Shown here piece after piece: positions 33,407 through 43,700 of a DNA stretch of 64,000 nt. The notes under the pieces were generated by a model. It was not told the origin of the DNA, ran no database searches, and saw nothing but the letters and a program-made list of their open reading frames with translations. The first letter of the stretch is position 1, and each line of letters starts with the position of its first letter. Source of the stretch: Hyunsoonleella jejuensis (GTDB lineage Bacteria; Bacteroidota; Bacteroidia; Flavobacteriales; Flavobacteriaceae); the NCBI RefSeq assembly GCF_900111025.1, contig NZ_FOFN01000001.1:806001-870000 (forward strand), written 5' to 3'. Position numbers and translations under genes: made by a program.

Positions 33407-34420
33407 TCACAACCCATAATCAAAAGGCAGTAACTCGCCAACGCGTTGTTTTCCCATCACACCAGAAAACTGCACTTTATCTACATTTGTATAGTTTCCG
33501 TAAAAATCTATAAATATAGCAGGTGTTAAAAAATATATAGAAGATTGTTCCCATCTGCCGAACAAAATGTTTAATGGTTGTTCTATAGATACTCGTTTTA
33601 TGCTAGAGTTATTCTTATGTTCTATTTTAAAATAGTCTTTCGGGGTCACTTTGTTTTTTCCATCATAAATTTCGTAACCCCGTTCAGCTAATTTACCAGC
33701 ATACAAAGCTCTCATAAATTCTAGCCTTGAACCTTCATAGGCTTTTGCTCGATTTTTAAAGGCTTTTGCCTTATTAAATATTTTTAAATCTTTGTAAAAT
33801 GTAGTGCCATAAAAGCCAACAGAGGCAACATCAAAAGGATTAAAACTTTTGTTTAAAGGATGAAATTTTAAAGTAAATGTGGTCACATCATAAGTTATTA
33901 CGTACTGCAATGCTTTGTTTTCTATTTGTAATGGTGTTTTGGAGTAGGCTGTTAGCGTTCTATCGTTTTTATTATAGCGAAGAACAATGTCATCTTCATT
34001 TAATATTTTACATGAGTTTCCAAATCTTGAAGTCCCTAAAAACTCTTTTCTAAAAAACTTCAATTTTTGTCTTCTGGTCATGCCATCATTGGCATTTACA
34101 AGAACTTCACTTAAGGCTTCAGTATTTTCTTCTAGTAATACTGTTATCTTATTTTTACTTCTGTAATCAGAAATTATTTGTTTTTTATAACCTAGAAAAG
34201 ATATGATTAAAGGCGATTGTATAGCTTTTGTGTAGCGTATCGAGAATTCTCCGTTGCTATTGGTAATAACACCTAAGGTAGTATTATCAAAATAAACGGT
34301 AGCGGTTTCTATTGGTGTTTTGGTTTTTGCATCCAAAACCACACCTTCTAGGGTTTGCCCAATGGTTGTTTCACAAAGAAACAGAAAGCATGTAACAAGA
34401 AATACGTTACGTAGTTTCAT
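33407..34420 (-). CDS. Exported CarboxypepD_reg-like domain protein
   Basis: A 337-residue exported protein: signal peptide (NVFLVTCFLFLCETTIGQ), then a CarboxypepD_reg-like beta-sandwich of about 80 residues (LEGVVLDAKTKTPIETATVY, ISFLGYKKQ), followed by about 230 residues without a recognised domain. In Bacteroidota this N-terminal domain usually precedes TonB receptors, but no plug or barrel follows here. It overlaps the downstream end of the OlsF-like gene by 14 bases, implying cotranscription. The function is unknown; an envelope role is likely. Confidence 0.82.
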   Translation of the reverse strand: MKLRNVFLVTCFLFLCETTIGQTLEGVVLDAKTKTPIETATVYFDNTTLGVITNSNGEFSIRYTKAIQSPLIISFLGYKKQIISDYRSKNKITVLLEENTEALSEVLVNANDGMTRRQKLKFFRKEFLGTSRFGNSCKILNEDDIVLRYNKNDRTLTAYSKTPLQIENKALQYVITYDVTTFTLKFHPLNKSFNPFDVASVGFYGTTFYKDLKIFNKAKAFKNRAKAYEGSRLEFMRALYAGKLAERGYEIYDGKNKVTPKDYFKIEHKNNSSIKRVSIEQPLNILFGRWEQSSIYFLTPAIFIDFYGNYTNVDKVQFSGVMGKQRVGELLPFDYGL

Positions 34421-36236
34421 TATTCTCCATGAATTTACGCTCCAATTCTGCTTGAAATTCTTCCATAACAGGACGGACGGTGCTTTCTGGGAGATCTGCT
34501 ATTTTAATGTACATCAACCCATCAACAGAGTTGTTAAATAAAGGGTCTACATTAAATGCTACCAATTTTGCATTTTGTTTTATATACTTTTTAAGCAACA
34601 CAGGCAGGCGTAATGCACCAGGCTCTATTTCGTCAATGAATTTATCAAACTTGTTTAAATCGGCTTCAGTTTCATCAAAAACAAAATCTTTATCCGCATC
34701 TTTAAGCTTTACTTTGAATTCCTTTTTAGGGCGTACATACTGCGCAATATAAGGGTCGTAGTAATGTGATTTCATGAACTCAATCATCAAAGATTTGGAG
34801 AAATTTGAAAACTGATTACTAATGCTCACACCTCCAATCAAATAGTTGTGTTCAGGATAACGTAGTGTGGTGTGCACGATGCCTTTCCAAAGTAAGAACA
34901 GTGGCATTGGTTTTTGTTGGTATTCTTTAATGATGAATGCACGCCCCATTTCAATGGACTCGCTCATCATTTTATAGAGTTCTGGTTCAAAGCGAAATAA
35001 ATCTTGTAGATAGAACCCATCGATACCATAAAGTTTAAAAATTTTAGAACCTAAACCCATTCTATATGCGCCTGCAATGAGCTGTTTCTCGTTGTCCCAT
35101 AAAAACATATGGTGGTAATAATTGTCAAACGCATCTAAATCTATTGCTTCGTTGGTGCCTTCACCAACCTCTCTAAACGTAATTTCCCGTAATCTGCCTA
35201 TTTCCCTTAGGATATTTGGAATCTTTTTAGCATCAGCTAAAAACACTTCATAGTTTTTACTTTCTAAAAGTCTGGAGTTGTCTTCTCTCAGGGCCTCAAC
35301 TTCTTTTGCCATTATATCACTATCAATGGGAGTAACAATGTTTTTAGGAGATTTGGGCACTTTTAAGGATGACGGAATATTCAGTATTTTTGATTTATCT
35401 TCAAAGGTGTTGGATAGCATATAAGTTTTTTTCCGAATGAATTCCGAAAAGTCTTCTAAAGACTCATATTCCTTTTGATCGGTAACCGAAATGGGCTTTC
35501 CTATGCGTACTTTTATGGTACGTCGTTTTTGAGTTAACAATTCTGAAGGTAGTTTGGCAGTTCTAAACGTATCGCTAATCTTAGATAGCTTGTAAAACAA
35601 CTTACTATTTTTTGCATGAAAGTATATGGGTACAATGGGCACTTCAGCCTTTTTTACCAGTTTCATAGCGGCTTCCTCCCATGGTCTGTCCACTACTAGT
35701 TTCCCATCTCGGTATGTTGATACTTCGCCCGCAGGAAAAATACCTAATGGATGCCCCTCGCGCAAATGTAAAATGGCATTTTTAAACCCTGCAATACTAG
35801 ATTTAACGTCCTTTCTGTCCTCAAAAGGATTTACGGGCATAATATAGGGTTTTAAGGGGGTAATACGGTGTAATAAAAAGTTAGCGATAATTTTAAAATC
35901 GCTACGTTGTTCTAACATTAGTTTCAGTAATAGAATCCCATCAATACCTCCAAGTGGATGATTTGAGATTGTAATGTAAGCACCGTCTTTTGGCAGGCGT
36001 TTAAGGTCTTCTTCAGGAATTTCAAACTTAATTTGAAAATCTTCTAAAATTCCATTTAAAAAATCAACTTTCTCAAGATGTTTGTTGCGCTTATAAATTT
36101 TGTTCAGGGTGGATATTTTAAGAACTTTCATTAATAACCATCCTATAAAAGTGCCTATAAAGCCATATTTATCTAATTGTATGGCTTTTGCCACTTCCTT
36201 AGCGGTTACCAAACCTGTATCTTGTTGTTTCCCCAT
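34407..36236 (-). CDS. olsF: Bifunctional aminolipid acyltransferase, OlsF-like (PlsC + OlsB-type domains)
   Basis: A 609-residue fusion. The N-terminal half is a PlsC-type acyltransferase: TISNHPLGGIDGILLLKLML (NHxxxxD-type), LGIFPAGEVSTYRDGKLV and VPIVPIYFHAKNS. The second half is an OlsB/GNAT-like acyl-ACP N-acyltransferase: REITFREVGEGTNEAIDLDA, IAGAYRMGLGSKIF, MGRAFIIKEYQQKPMPLFLL. Fused proteins of this kind (OlsF, studied in Serratia and Flavobacterium) make ornithine lipid from an amino acid and two acyl chains. The amino-acid substrate here could be ornithine or glycine. Confidence 0.85.
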   Translation of the reverse strand: MGKQQDTGLVTAKEVAKAIQLDKYGFIGTFIGWLLMKVLKISTLNKIYKRNKHLEKVDFLNGILEDFQIKFEIPEEDLKRLPKDGAYITISNHPLGGIDGILLLKLMLEQRSDFKIIANFLLHRITPLKPYIMPVNPFEDRKDVKSSIAGFKNAILHLREGHPLGIFPAGEVSTYRDGKLVVDRPWEEAAMKLVKKAEVPIVPIYFHAKNSKLFYKLSKISDTFRTAKLPSELLTQKRRTIKVRIGKPISVTDQKEYESLEDFSEFIRKKTYMLSNTFEDKSKILNIPSSLKVPKSPKNIVTPIDSDIMAKEVEALREDNSRLLESKNYEVFLADAKKIPNILREIGRLREITFREVGEGTNEAIDLDAFDNYYHHMFLWDNEKQLIAGAYRMGLGSKIFKLYGIDGFYLQDLFRFEPELYKMMSESIEMGRAFIIKEYQQKPMPLFLLWKGIVHTTLRYPEHNYLIGGVSISNQFSNFSKSLMIEFMKSHYYDPYIAQYVRPKKEFKVKLKDADKDFVFDETEADLNKFDKFIDEIEPGALRLPVLLKKYIKQNAKLVAFNVDPLFNNSVDGLMYIKIADLPESTVRPVMEEFQAELERKFMENNETT

Positions 36237-36259
36237 CGGCGTAAAAGTAATAAATAAAA

Positions 36260-37510
36260 CTATTTAGTAACTATTTGCACAGTTTCTTGTGTTAATTGCT
36301 TTAGTAATACCGTTTTATCCTCTTCCAAGTGTTTAAGGACTTCGTTGTTGTAATGTCTTATAGTGTATAATGATACGTTTTCATCACAGGTTACCCTAAA
36401 TTTTGCTTTCAAATGCTGCAATAGTTTTTCTAAATTATTAAAGCTGTTTTCTAAACAAACGGAAAAACTAATGGCTGAATTTTGAATAACATCCACTTTC
36501 ATTTTATAAGTATGCAGTAACTTGAATATGTCGCTAATATTGTCCTCAACGATATACGAAAAATCCAAAGATGATAGTGAGATTAAAACTTGGTTTTTTT
36601 TCAGAATAAAACAAGGCACATTGGGTTGTAAAGTAATTCCTTTTCCAACCCTTGTACCGTCATCTTTTGGATTTAAAAACGACTTTACAAAGAGTGGGAT
36701 TTCTTTACGCTGCAAAGGCTGTAAGGTTTTTGGATGAATGACTGAGGCTCCATAAAAAGCCAATTCTATAGCTTCTTCGTATGAAATTTGATGTAACAAT
36801 TGTGCGTTATCAAAATAACGTGGATCTGCATTTAGAACCCCAGGTACATCTTTCCAAATGGTAACACTTTCGGCATTTAGGCAATAAGCATAAATTGCAG
36901 CAGTGTAATCGCTACCTTCTCTTCCTAGCGTAGTTGTAAAGTTGTTGGCATCACTACCTAAAAATCCTTGCGTAATATTTAGTGTTTTTTTATCAAAAGA
37001 GGATGTGATGTTCTGCTGGGTAGTTTCCCAATTTACATTAGCTCTTCGATAGTAATTGTCGGTTTTTATATGTGTTCTAGCGTCAATCCAGTCATTTTTA
37101 ATACCAATATTATTAAGGTAGGCACTGATTATGGTTGTAGCAACCAATTCTCCATAACTTATGGTTTGGTCGTAAACGTAATTGTAGTCTGGCGATTTAT
37201 TGGTTCTTAAAAAATCATCCAGTTCCCTGAATAGATGTGTTACTTTTTTGAAAATTGGGTGCGACTCATTTTCAAATAAATCTAATAAAATACTATTATG
37301 GTATTTTATTACATCTTGCACGGCGCTATTTAATTCTGCTTTGTTTTCAAAGTAATTTTTAATTACAATTTCTAATGCATTGGTGGTTTTTCCCATGGCC
37401 GAAACCACAATGAGTATGTTCTTATGTCCAACGAGTTTTAATATGTTGGCTAAATTCTTAACGCTATCAGCATCTTTTACTGATGCGCCACCAAACTTAA
37501 ATATTTGCAT
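36260..37510 (-). CDS. lysC: Aspartate kinase
   Basis: Phosphorylates aspartate, the entry step to Lys, Thr, Met and diaminopimelate. The 416 residues show KFGGASVKDADSVKNLANIL at the start, VVSAMGKTTNALE, the GREGSDYTAAIYAYCL segment, and WKDVPGVLNADPRYF. A C-terminal regulatory region (about 310-400) looks like ACT repeats (LISLSSLDFSYIVEDNISDI). No homoserine dehydrogenase is fused. It overlaps the GNAT gene by 14 bases and is followed closely by the OlsF-like gene. Confidence 0.95.
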   Translation of the reverse strand: MQIFKFGGASVKDADSVKNLANILKLVGHKNILIVVSAMGKTTNALEIVIKNYFENKAELNSAVQDVIKYHNSILLDLFENESHPIFKKVTHLFRELDDFLRTNKSPDYNYVYDQTISYGELVATTIISAYLNNIGIKNDWIDARTHIKTDNYYRRANVNWETTQQNITSSFDKKTLNITQGFLGSDANNFTTTLGREGSDYTAAIYAYCLNAESVTIWKDVPGVLNADPRYFDNAQLLHQISYEEAIELAFYGASVIHPKTLQPLQRKEIPLFVKSFLNPKDDGTRVGKGITLQPNVPCFILKKNQVLISLSSLDFSYIVEDNISDIFKLLHTYKMKVDVIQNSAISFSVCLENSFNNLEKLLQHLKAKFRVTCDENVSLYTIRHYNNEVLKHLEEDKTVLLKQLTQETVQIVTK

Positions 37511-37991
37511 CTTCTAATTTAGAAATATAGTTTTTAATTGCTTCTTGATTCATTTGAACAACATCCCAATCGCGCATAACTTTAGCGCCATTTTTTTCAT
37601 AGAATGTAATAGCGGGTTCATTCCAGTCTAGTACCTCCCAATTAATGCGTTTTACACCCAGGTTGTAGCCATATTTTACAACTTCATCTAATAATTTAGA
37701 TCCGATACCTTTACCACGCATCGATTCGCTTACGATTAAATCTTCCAAATGAATAGCTCTACCTTTCCATGTAGAATAACGATTATATACCAATGCAATA
37801 CCTTTTATTTGAGAATTAACCTCTGCTACAAAGCAATGAAATTGTGGATTTTCCCCAAAACCATCATTTTCTAATTCCGTAACCGTAACTTCAACAGCAT
37901 GCGGTTCTTTTTCAAATGTAGCCAGTTCTTGTATCAAACTCAGAACTTTTAACATATCCTCTTTTTTTGCGTCTCTGATTATTAGTTCCAT
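37497..37991 (-). CDS. GNAT acetyltransferase, SSAT-like
   Basis: A 164-residue GNAT enzyme resembling the spermidine/spermine acetyltransferase group: LIIRDAKKEDMLKVLSLIQE at the start, the FEKEPHAVEVT segment, the acetyl-CoA loop ESMRGKGIGSKLLDEV (RGxGIG), and EVLDWNEPAITFYEKNGAKV. Polyamines or thialysine-like amines are the usual substrates in this group. It overlaps lysC and is first of the set. Confidence 0.9.
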   Translation of the reverse strand: MELIIRDAKKEDMLKVLSLIQELATFEKEPHAVEVTVTELENDGFGENPQFHCFVAEVNSQIKGIALVYNRYSTWKGRAIHLEDLIVSESMRGKGIGSKLLDEVVKYGYNLGVKRINWEVLDWNEPAITFYEKNGAKVMRDWDVVQMNQEAIKNYISKLEDANI

Positions 37992-38061
37992 ACTTTTTTC
38001 AAATGAATTTCAAAGATAGTTTAAAGTTGCGCATTTTATAACAATTATAAATAGCGAAAAC

Positions 38062-38092
38062 GTTGTAGTTCGCTAAATTTTAATGATATTTG
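38062..38092 (+). promoter_or_regulatory. fbp promoter
   Basis: GTTG (38062-38065), a 19-base spacer, then GATATTTG (38085-38092). Each element differs from the -33 TTTG and -7 TAnnTTTG consensus by one base. It lies 21 bases before the ATG. Confidence 0.4.
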
Positions 38093-38113
38093 TATACGTA
38101 AATTTAGAAATCT

Positions 38114-39124
38114 ATGGCACCTAAAAAGCAAACACTTGGCGAATTTATTATTGAAAATCAAGCTTCTTTCAAATATTCTTCTGGGGAACTATCTAGTCTG
38201 TTAAATTCAATCCGTTTAGCAGCAAAAGTGGTAAATCATGAAGTGAATAAAGCAGGTTTGGTTGATATTATTGGAGCTGCTGGTGATACAAATATTCAAG
38301 GAGAAGACCAACAGAAGCTAGATGTGTATGCTAACGACAAATTTAAACAAACATTAACTCGCCGAAACATTATCTGTGGTTTGGCAAGTGAAGAAGAGGA
38401 TGATTTTATTTCGATCAATAGTCAGGATGAAAACCATCAAAATAAATATGTGGTTTTGATTGATCCTTTGGATGGTTCTTCAAACATAGATGTTAATGTG
38501 TCCGTGGGGACCATATTTTCTATTTACAGAAGGGTAACACCGATAGGAACACCTGTTCAGCTGGAAGATTTTTTACAGGAAGGTAGTGCACAGGTGGCTG
38601 CGGGTTATGTGGTTTATGGTACTTCTACGATGTTGGTTTACACTACAGGTGATGGCGTAAATGGTTTCACACTAAACCCTGCTATTGGCTCATTCTATTT
38701 GTCTCATCCAGATATGGAATTCCCTGAAGATGGTACTATCTATTCCGTTAACGAAGGTAATTATATTCATTTTCCTCAAGGTATAAAAAATTATATCAAG
38801 TACTGTCAATTAGAAGAAGAGGATAGGCCATATACATCGAGATATATTGGGTCTTTGGTGTCGGATTTCCACAGGAATATGATAAAAGGTGGTATTTATT
38901 TGTACCCACAAAGCTCTAAAAACCCTAATGGTAAGCTAAGATTACTATACGAATGTAATCCAATAGCATTTTTAGCAGAACAGGCCAACGGAAAAGCGAG
39001 TGATGGTTTTACTAGAATAATGGATATAAAGCCTACTGAACTACATGAACGTGTACCGTTTATTTGCGGCAGTAAAAACATGGTGGATAAGGCTGAGGAG
39101 TTTATGCAGAAAGCACGAAATTAA
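38114..39124 (+). CDS. fbp: Class 1 fructose-1,6-bisphosphatase
   Basis: Gluconeogenic phosphatase. The 336 residues give the metal-binding [35 protein letters not shown] and ASEEEDD sites, the substrate segment [20 protein letters not shown] and [21 protein letters not shown]. The N-terminus [20 protein letters not shown] is normal. It is monocistronic with a shared terminator towards gltD. Confidence 0.97.
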   Translation: MAPKKQTLGEFIIENQASFKYSSGELSSLLNSIRLAAKVVNHEVNKAGLVDIIGAAGDTNIQGEDQQKLDVYANDKFKQTLTRRNIICGLASEEEDDFISINSQDENHQNKYVVLIDPLDGSSNIDVNVSVGTIFSIYRRVTPIGTPVQLEDFLQEGSAQVAAGYVVYGTSTMLVYTTGDGVNGFTLNPAIGSFYLSHPDMEFPEDGTIYSVNEGNYIHFPQGIKNYIKYCQLEEEDRPYTSRYIGSLVSDFHRNMIKGGIYLYPQSSKNPNGKLRLLYECNPIAFLAEQANGKASDGFTRIMDIKPTELHERVPFICGSKNMVDKAEEFMQKARN

Positions 39125-39186
39125 TATTAATTGCTTAGCTTAAGCAAAGTGAAAATATAAAGAGGTATAGTGCCTATTTTTAGGCA

Positions 39187-39221
39187 TAAAAAAAAGCGAA
39201 CTCCACGGTTCGCTTTTTTTT
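39187..39221. terminator. Bidirectional terminator between fbp and gltD
   Basis: AAAAAAGCGAAC pairs with GTTCGCTTTTTT around a short CTCCACG loop; A-rich left and T-rich right flanks serve both strands. Confidence 0.85.
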
Positions 39222-39237
39222 CTCAATACATCATCTT

Positions 39238-40704
39238 TTAATGTAAGCCCACTAAATCTCCAGCGTCATCTTTAGTTGGCAAATCTGTTTTCCCCATTAA
39301 GTAAATATCTACTTGTCTTGCAGCTTCTCTACCCTCGGAGATGGCCCATACGATTAAGGATTGTCCGCGACGCATATCGCCAGCTGTAAAAATATTTGGG
39401 ATATTCGTTTGGTATTTTCCGTATTCAGCTTTGTAATTTGAGCGTGCATCTGTTTTAATGCCTAATGTATCAGCAAGCGTAGATTCTGGCCCTGTGAAAC
39501 CAAGTGCCAATAAAGCTAAATCACATGGCCATGTTTTTTCTGTGCCTTCAATTTCTATTAGTTGCGGACGTTGCCCAGGCACCATCTTCCATTCGACATT
39601 TACAGTTTTTAATCCTGTTAATTTGTTGTTTTCGTCGGTAATAAACTCTTTTGTATTTATCAACCAATTACGCTCAACACCTTCTTCATGAGAAGAAGAG
39701 GTTTTAAGTTGTAATGGCCAAAAAGGCCAAGGTGTAGTTGGCGAACGATGCCCCGGTGGTTTCGGCATAATCTCGAAATTAACTACAGATTTTGCACCAT
39801 GCCGGTTAGAGGTGCCAATACAGTCTGAACCTGTATCTCCTCCACCGATAACTATAACGTTTTTATCGGTAGCCATTATTTGGTTTTCTACTTTTTTACC
39901 AAATAGTACTTTGGTTTGTTGTGTTAAGAAATCCATAGCCTGTACCACACCATCAGCCTCAATACCTGGGGTTGGTAAGCTTCGTCTTTCGGTAGCACCA
40001 CCACATAACACAACGGCATCAAACGCTTTTAATTCTTCAACATCATAATTTACGCCTACATTTACATTTGTTTTAAACGTGATACCTTCTGCTTCTAAAA
40101 TTGCTAAACGACGATCGATGATTTCCTTTTCCATTTTAAAATTAGGAATACCGTAACGTAATAAACCTCCTATTTCATCATCGCGTTCAAAAACAGTCAC
40201 GGTATGTCCAGCTCTGTTTAACTGCTGTGCAGCAGCTAAACCAGCGGGTCCAGAACCTACAACAGCAATTGTTTTACCAGTTCTTGTTTTTGGAGGTTGC
40301 GGTTTAATCCAGCCTTCTTGAAAGGCACGCTCAACAATTTGCTTTTCTATGTTTTCAATAGAAACAGGATCTTCTATAATACCTAAGACACATGATTTTT
40401 CACAGGGTGCAGGACATAATCTACCAGTAAATTCTGGAAAATTATTCGTGGAATGTAATATCCATGAGGCTTTTTGCCACTCGCCCTGATGTACCATATG
40501 GTTGAAATCTGGAATAAGATTCCCTAAGGGACACCCACTATGACAAAACGGAATACCACAATCCATGCAGCGCGATCCTTGTTTTGTGATTTCCTCTTCT
40601 GAAAGAGGTACTGTAAATTCTTTATAATGTTTTATACGGTCTTTTACAGGCACGTATTTTTCGTCCTGTCTTTCAAATTCTTTAAAACCTGTTACTTTCC
40701 CCAT
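39238..40704 (-). CDS. gltD: Glutamate synthase small subunit
   Basis: Feeds electrons from NADPH to GltB. The 488 residues begin with the Fe-S binding cysteines in RCMDCGIPFCHSGCPLGN and CPAPCEKSCVLG, followed by two Rossmann folds (VVGSGPAGLAAAQQL near residue 148 and VIVIGGGDTGSDCIGTSNRH near 285) and the C-terminal IFTAGDMRRGQSLIVWAISE. It starts four bases after gltB, in the same operon. Confidence 0.96.
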   Translation of the reverse strand: MGKVTGFKEFERQDEKYVPVKDRIKHYKEFTVPLSEEEITKQGSRCMDCGIPFCHSGCPLGNLIPDFNHMVHQGEWQKASWILHSTNNFPEFTGRLCPAPCEKSCVLGIIEDPVSIENIEKQIVERAFQEGWIKPQPPKTRTGKTIAVVGSGPAGLAAAQQLNRAGHTVTVFERDDEIGGLLRYGIPNFKMEKEIIDRRLAILEAEGITFKTNVNVGVNYDVEELKAFDAVVLCGGATERRSLPTPGIEADGVVQAMDFLTQQTKVLFGKKVENQIMATDKNVIVIGGGDTGSDCIGTSNRHGAKSVVNFEIMPKPPGHRSPTTPWPFWPLQLKTSSSHEEGVERNWLINTKEFITDENNKLTGLKTVNVEWKMVPGQRPQLIEIEGTEKTWPCDLALLALGFTGPESTLADTLGIKTDARSNYKAEYGKYQTNIPNIFTAGDMRRGQSLIVWAISEGREAARQVDIYLMGKTDLPTKDDAGDLVGLH

Positions 40705-40708
40705 GATT

Positions 40709-43700
40709 CTAAGCTGTTAATTCTTCTACCATTTGTTCTTCGGTCTCTAAACGTTTTAAAGCACGTTTATATTCAATTGGCATTACTTTTACAAAGTTGC
40801 CCAATGTTGTGTCCCAATCAGATAATAATGTTTTGGCAATTTCACTACTGGTGTACAATAGGTGTTTCTCAATAGCCGCTTTTAATTCATTTGCGTCTTC
40901 AGTAGAAATATCCTCAAACTCTATAGTTTCTGTATTACATAAGCCATTTACAAATTTATTGTCTGGATCATACACATAAGCAATTCCACCGCTCATACCA
41001 GCGGCAAAGTTTCGTCCTGTTTTACCAAGCACGATAACACGACCACCCGTCATGTATTCACAACAGTGATCTCCAACACCTTCTACAACTGCAGTAGCTC
41101 CAGAGTTACGGACTGCAAAACGCTCGCCAGCAATTCCATTTATATAAGCTTGCCCGTTTACTGCGCCGAATAAACAAACGTTTCCAACAATAATATTTTC
41201 ATTGGCTTTGAAATCGGCATTTTCAGGTTTTTTCACAATTAGTTTAGCACCTGAAAGCCCTTTTCCTAAATAATCATTGGTGTTTCCTTCTAAAGTAAAG
41301 GTTAATCCGAAAGCACCAAACGCCCCAAAACTTTGTCCTGCCGAACCTTTAAAATTGATGTTAAGTGTGTCTTCGGGCAAGCCTAGGTGACCGTAGATTT
41401 TTGAAAGTTCGTTGCTTACAATAGCTCCAACGGTACGATTGATATTGCTTATTGGATACTGTAAAGTCATTTTTTCCTTACGATACATAGCGCGATGTGC
41501 ATCCTTTAAAATCGTAAAATCTAATACGTTATCTAAATTGTGATCTTGCTTTTCTGTATTTCTAACAATCAATTTATTATATGCAGCTGGCCTGTGTAAA
41601 ATACTTGATAAATCTAAACCTTTAGCTTTATAATGCTTTATGGCTTTATTCGCATTAATTTTATGGGTTTGCCCTACCATTTCTTCCATGGTTCTAAACC
41701 CAAGTTGTGCCATGATGCCACGTAATTCTTCAGCTACATAAAAGAAGAAGTTGATAACATGTTCAGGTGTACCCTTAAAGTTTTTACGTAGTTCTTTATC
41801 TTGAGTAGCGATACCTACAGGACAGGTATTTAAATGACACTTCCGCATCATAATACAACCAGAAGCTACGAGAGGCGCAGTTGCAAAACCAAATTCCTCA
41901 GCACCAAGAAGTGCAGCTACGGCAACGTCTCGCCCAGTCTTTAACTGTCCGTCGCACTCCACCACGATTCTACTTCTCAAGTTGTTTAAAACAAGTGTTT
42001 GTTGCGCTTCAGACAAACCAAGTTCCCAAGGTAATCCGGCATGTTTTAATGATGTTAAAGGAGAAGCTCCTGTGCCACCATCGTATCCAGAAATTAGTAC
42101 AACATCGGCTTTAGCTTTTGCTACACCAGCAGCAATAGTACCTACACCAACTTCGGAAACTAACTTTACGTTAATTCTAGCATCACGGTTCGCGTTTTTT
42201 AAATCGAAAATTAATTGTGCTAAATCTTCAATAGAATAGATATCGTGATGTGGAGGTGGTGAAATTAACCCTACAAAAGGCGTTGAGTTACGTGCATTTG
42301 CAATCCATGGCAATACTTTTTCGCCAGGTAATTGTCCGCCTTCTCCGGGTTTAGCACCTTGTGCCATTTTTATTTGAATCTCTCTGGCATTCGTTAAATA
42401 GTGAGAAGTTACACCAAAACGACCAGAAGCTACTTGTTTTATCGCAGAGTTTCTACTATCTCCATTTACATCGGGATGAAAACGGTTTCTGTCCTCTCCG
42501 CCTTCACCAGAGTTAGATTTCCCGCCAATGCGGTTCATAGCAATTGCTAAATTTTCATGAGCCTCACGAGAAATAGAGCCGTAAGACATCGCGCCTGTTT
42601 TAAAACGCTTTACAATCTCTGTCCATGGTTCAACTTCATCTAAAGGAATAGGGTCTAAGTTGTCAAACTCAAACAACCCACGAATGGTCATTAAGTTTTC
42701 AGATTGTTCGTTTATAGCTTTAGAATATACATCATAACTTGCTTGATCGCTTAAACGAACTGCTTGTTGTAATTTGGCAACAGTAGTAGGGTTAAACATA
42801 TGGCGCTCGCCGTTACGTCTCCAACGATAATCACCGCCAATATTCAAACCTAATTTTTTGTCAATAGGTTTATCTGGATAAGCTTGTTTGTAACGTTGGT
42901 CTATTTCTTTTTCTATTTCATAAAGTCCGATACCTTCAATTCTAGAAGCGGTATAAGGGAAATATTTTTCTACGAAAGATGAGTTAAAACCAACAATTTC
43001 GAAAATTTGAGAACCTCGATAAGAATGTAGGGTAGAAATACCAATCTTATTCATGATTTTTAGAATGCCCTTACCAATAGCTTTATTGAAGTTTTCAACA
43101 GCTTGATCTTCATTTAAATCGGCAATAAATCCTTCTTTAACCTGCATTCTAATAATTTCGTTTACCATATAAGGGTTGATGGCACTTGCGCCATAACCAA
43201 ATAAAGTTGCGAAATGATGCGGTTCGCGAGGTTCAGCAGATTCAATAATAATATCAAAATACGATCGCTTACGTAAACGATTCATTTGATGGTTTACATA
43301 AGAACATGCCAATAGTGCAGGAATTGGTGCAAATTCTTGGTTAACACCCCTGTCGGACAATATGATAATGTTTGTTTTGCGCTCTAATGCTTTTTCTATC
43401 TGAACAATGATAGCGTCTAAAGCATCTTCTAAACCGTTCATTCCTTGCGCTTTTGGGTATAGCATTTGAATGGTTTCTGCTTTAAAGCTCTCAATTTTTA
43501 TAGTTCTGATTTTCTCTAAATCTGCATTTGAAATTACCGGGTTTTGAATTCTCAGTTTTCTACATTGTCTCTCTGTTATACTGAAAATATTACGGTCCTT
43601 TCCAAGATTCAAACTAATATCGGTAACAATTTCTTCACGAATCCCATCTAAAGGTGGGTTTGTAACTTGTGCGAATAATTGCTTGAAGTAGTTAGAAATA

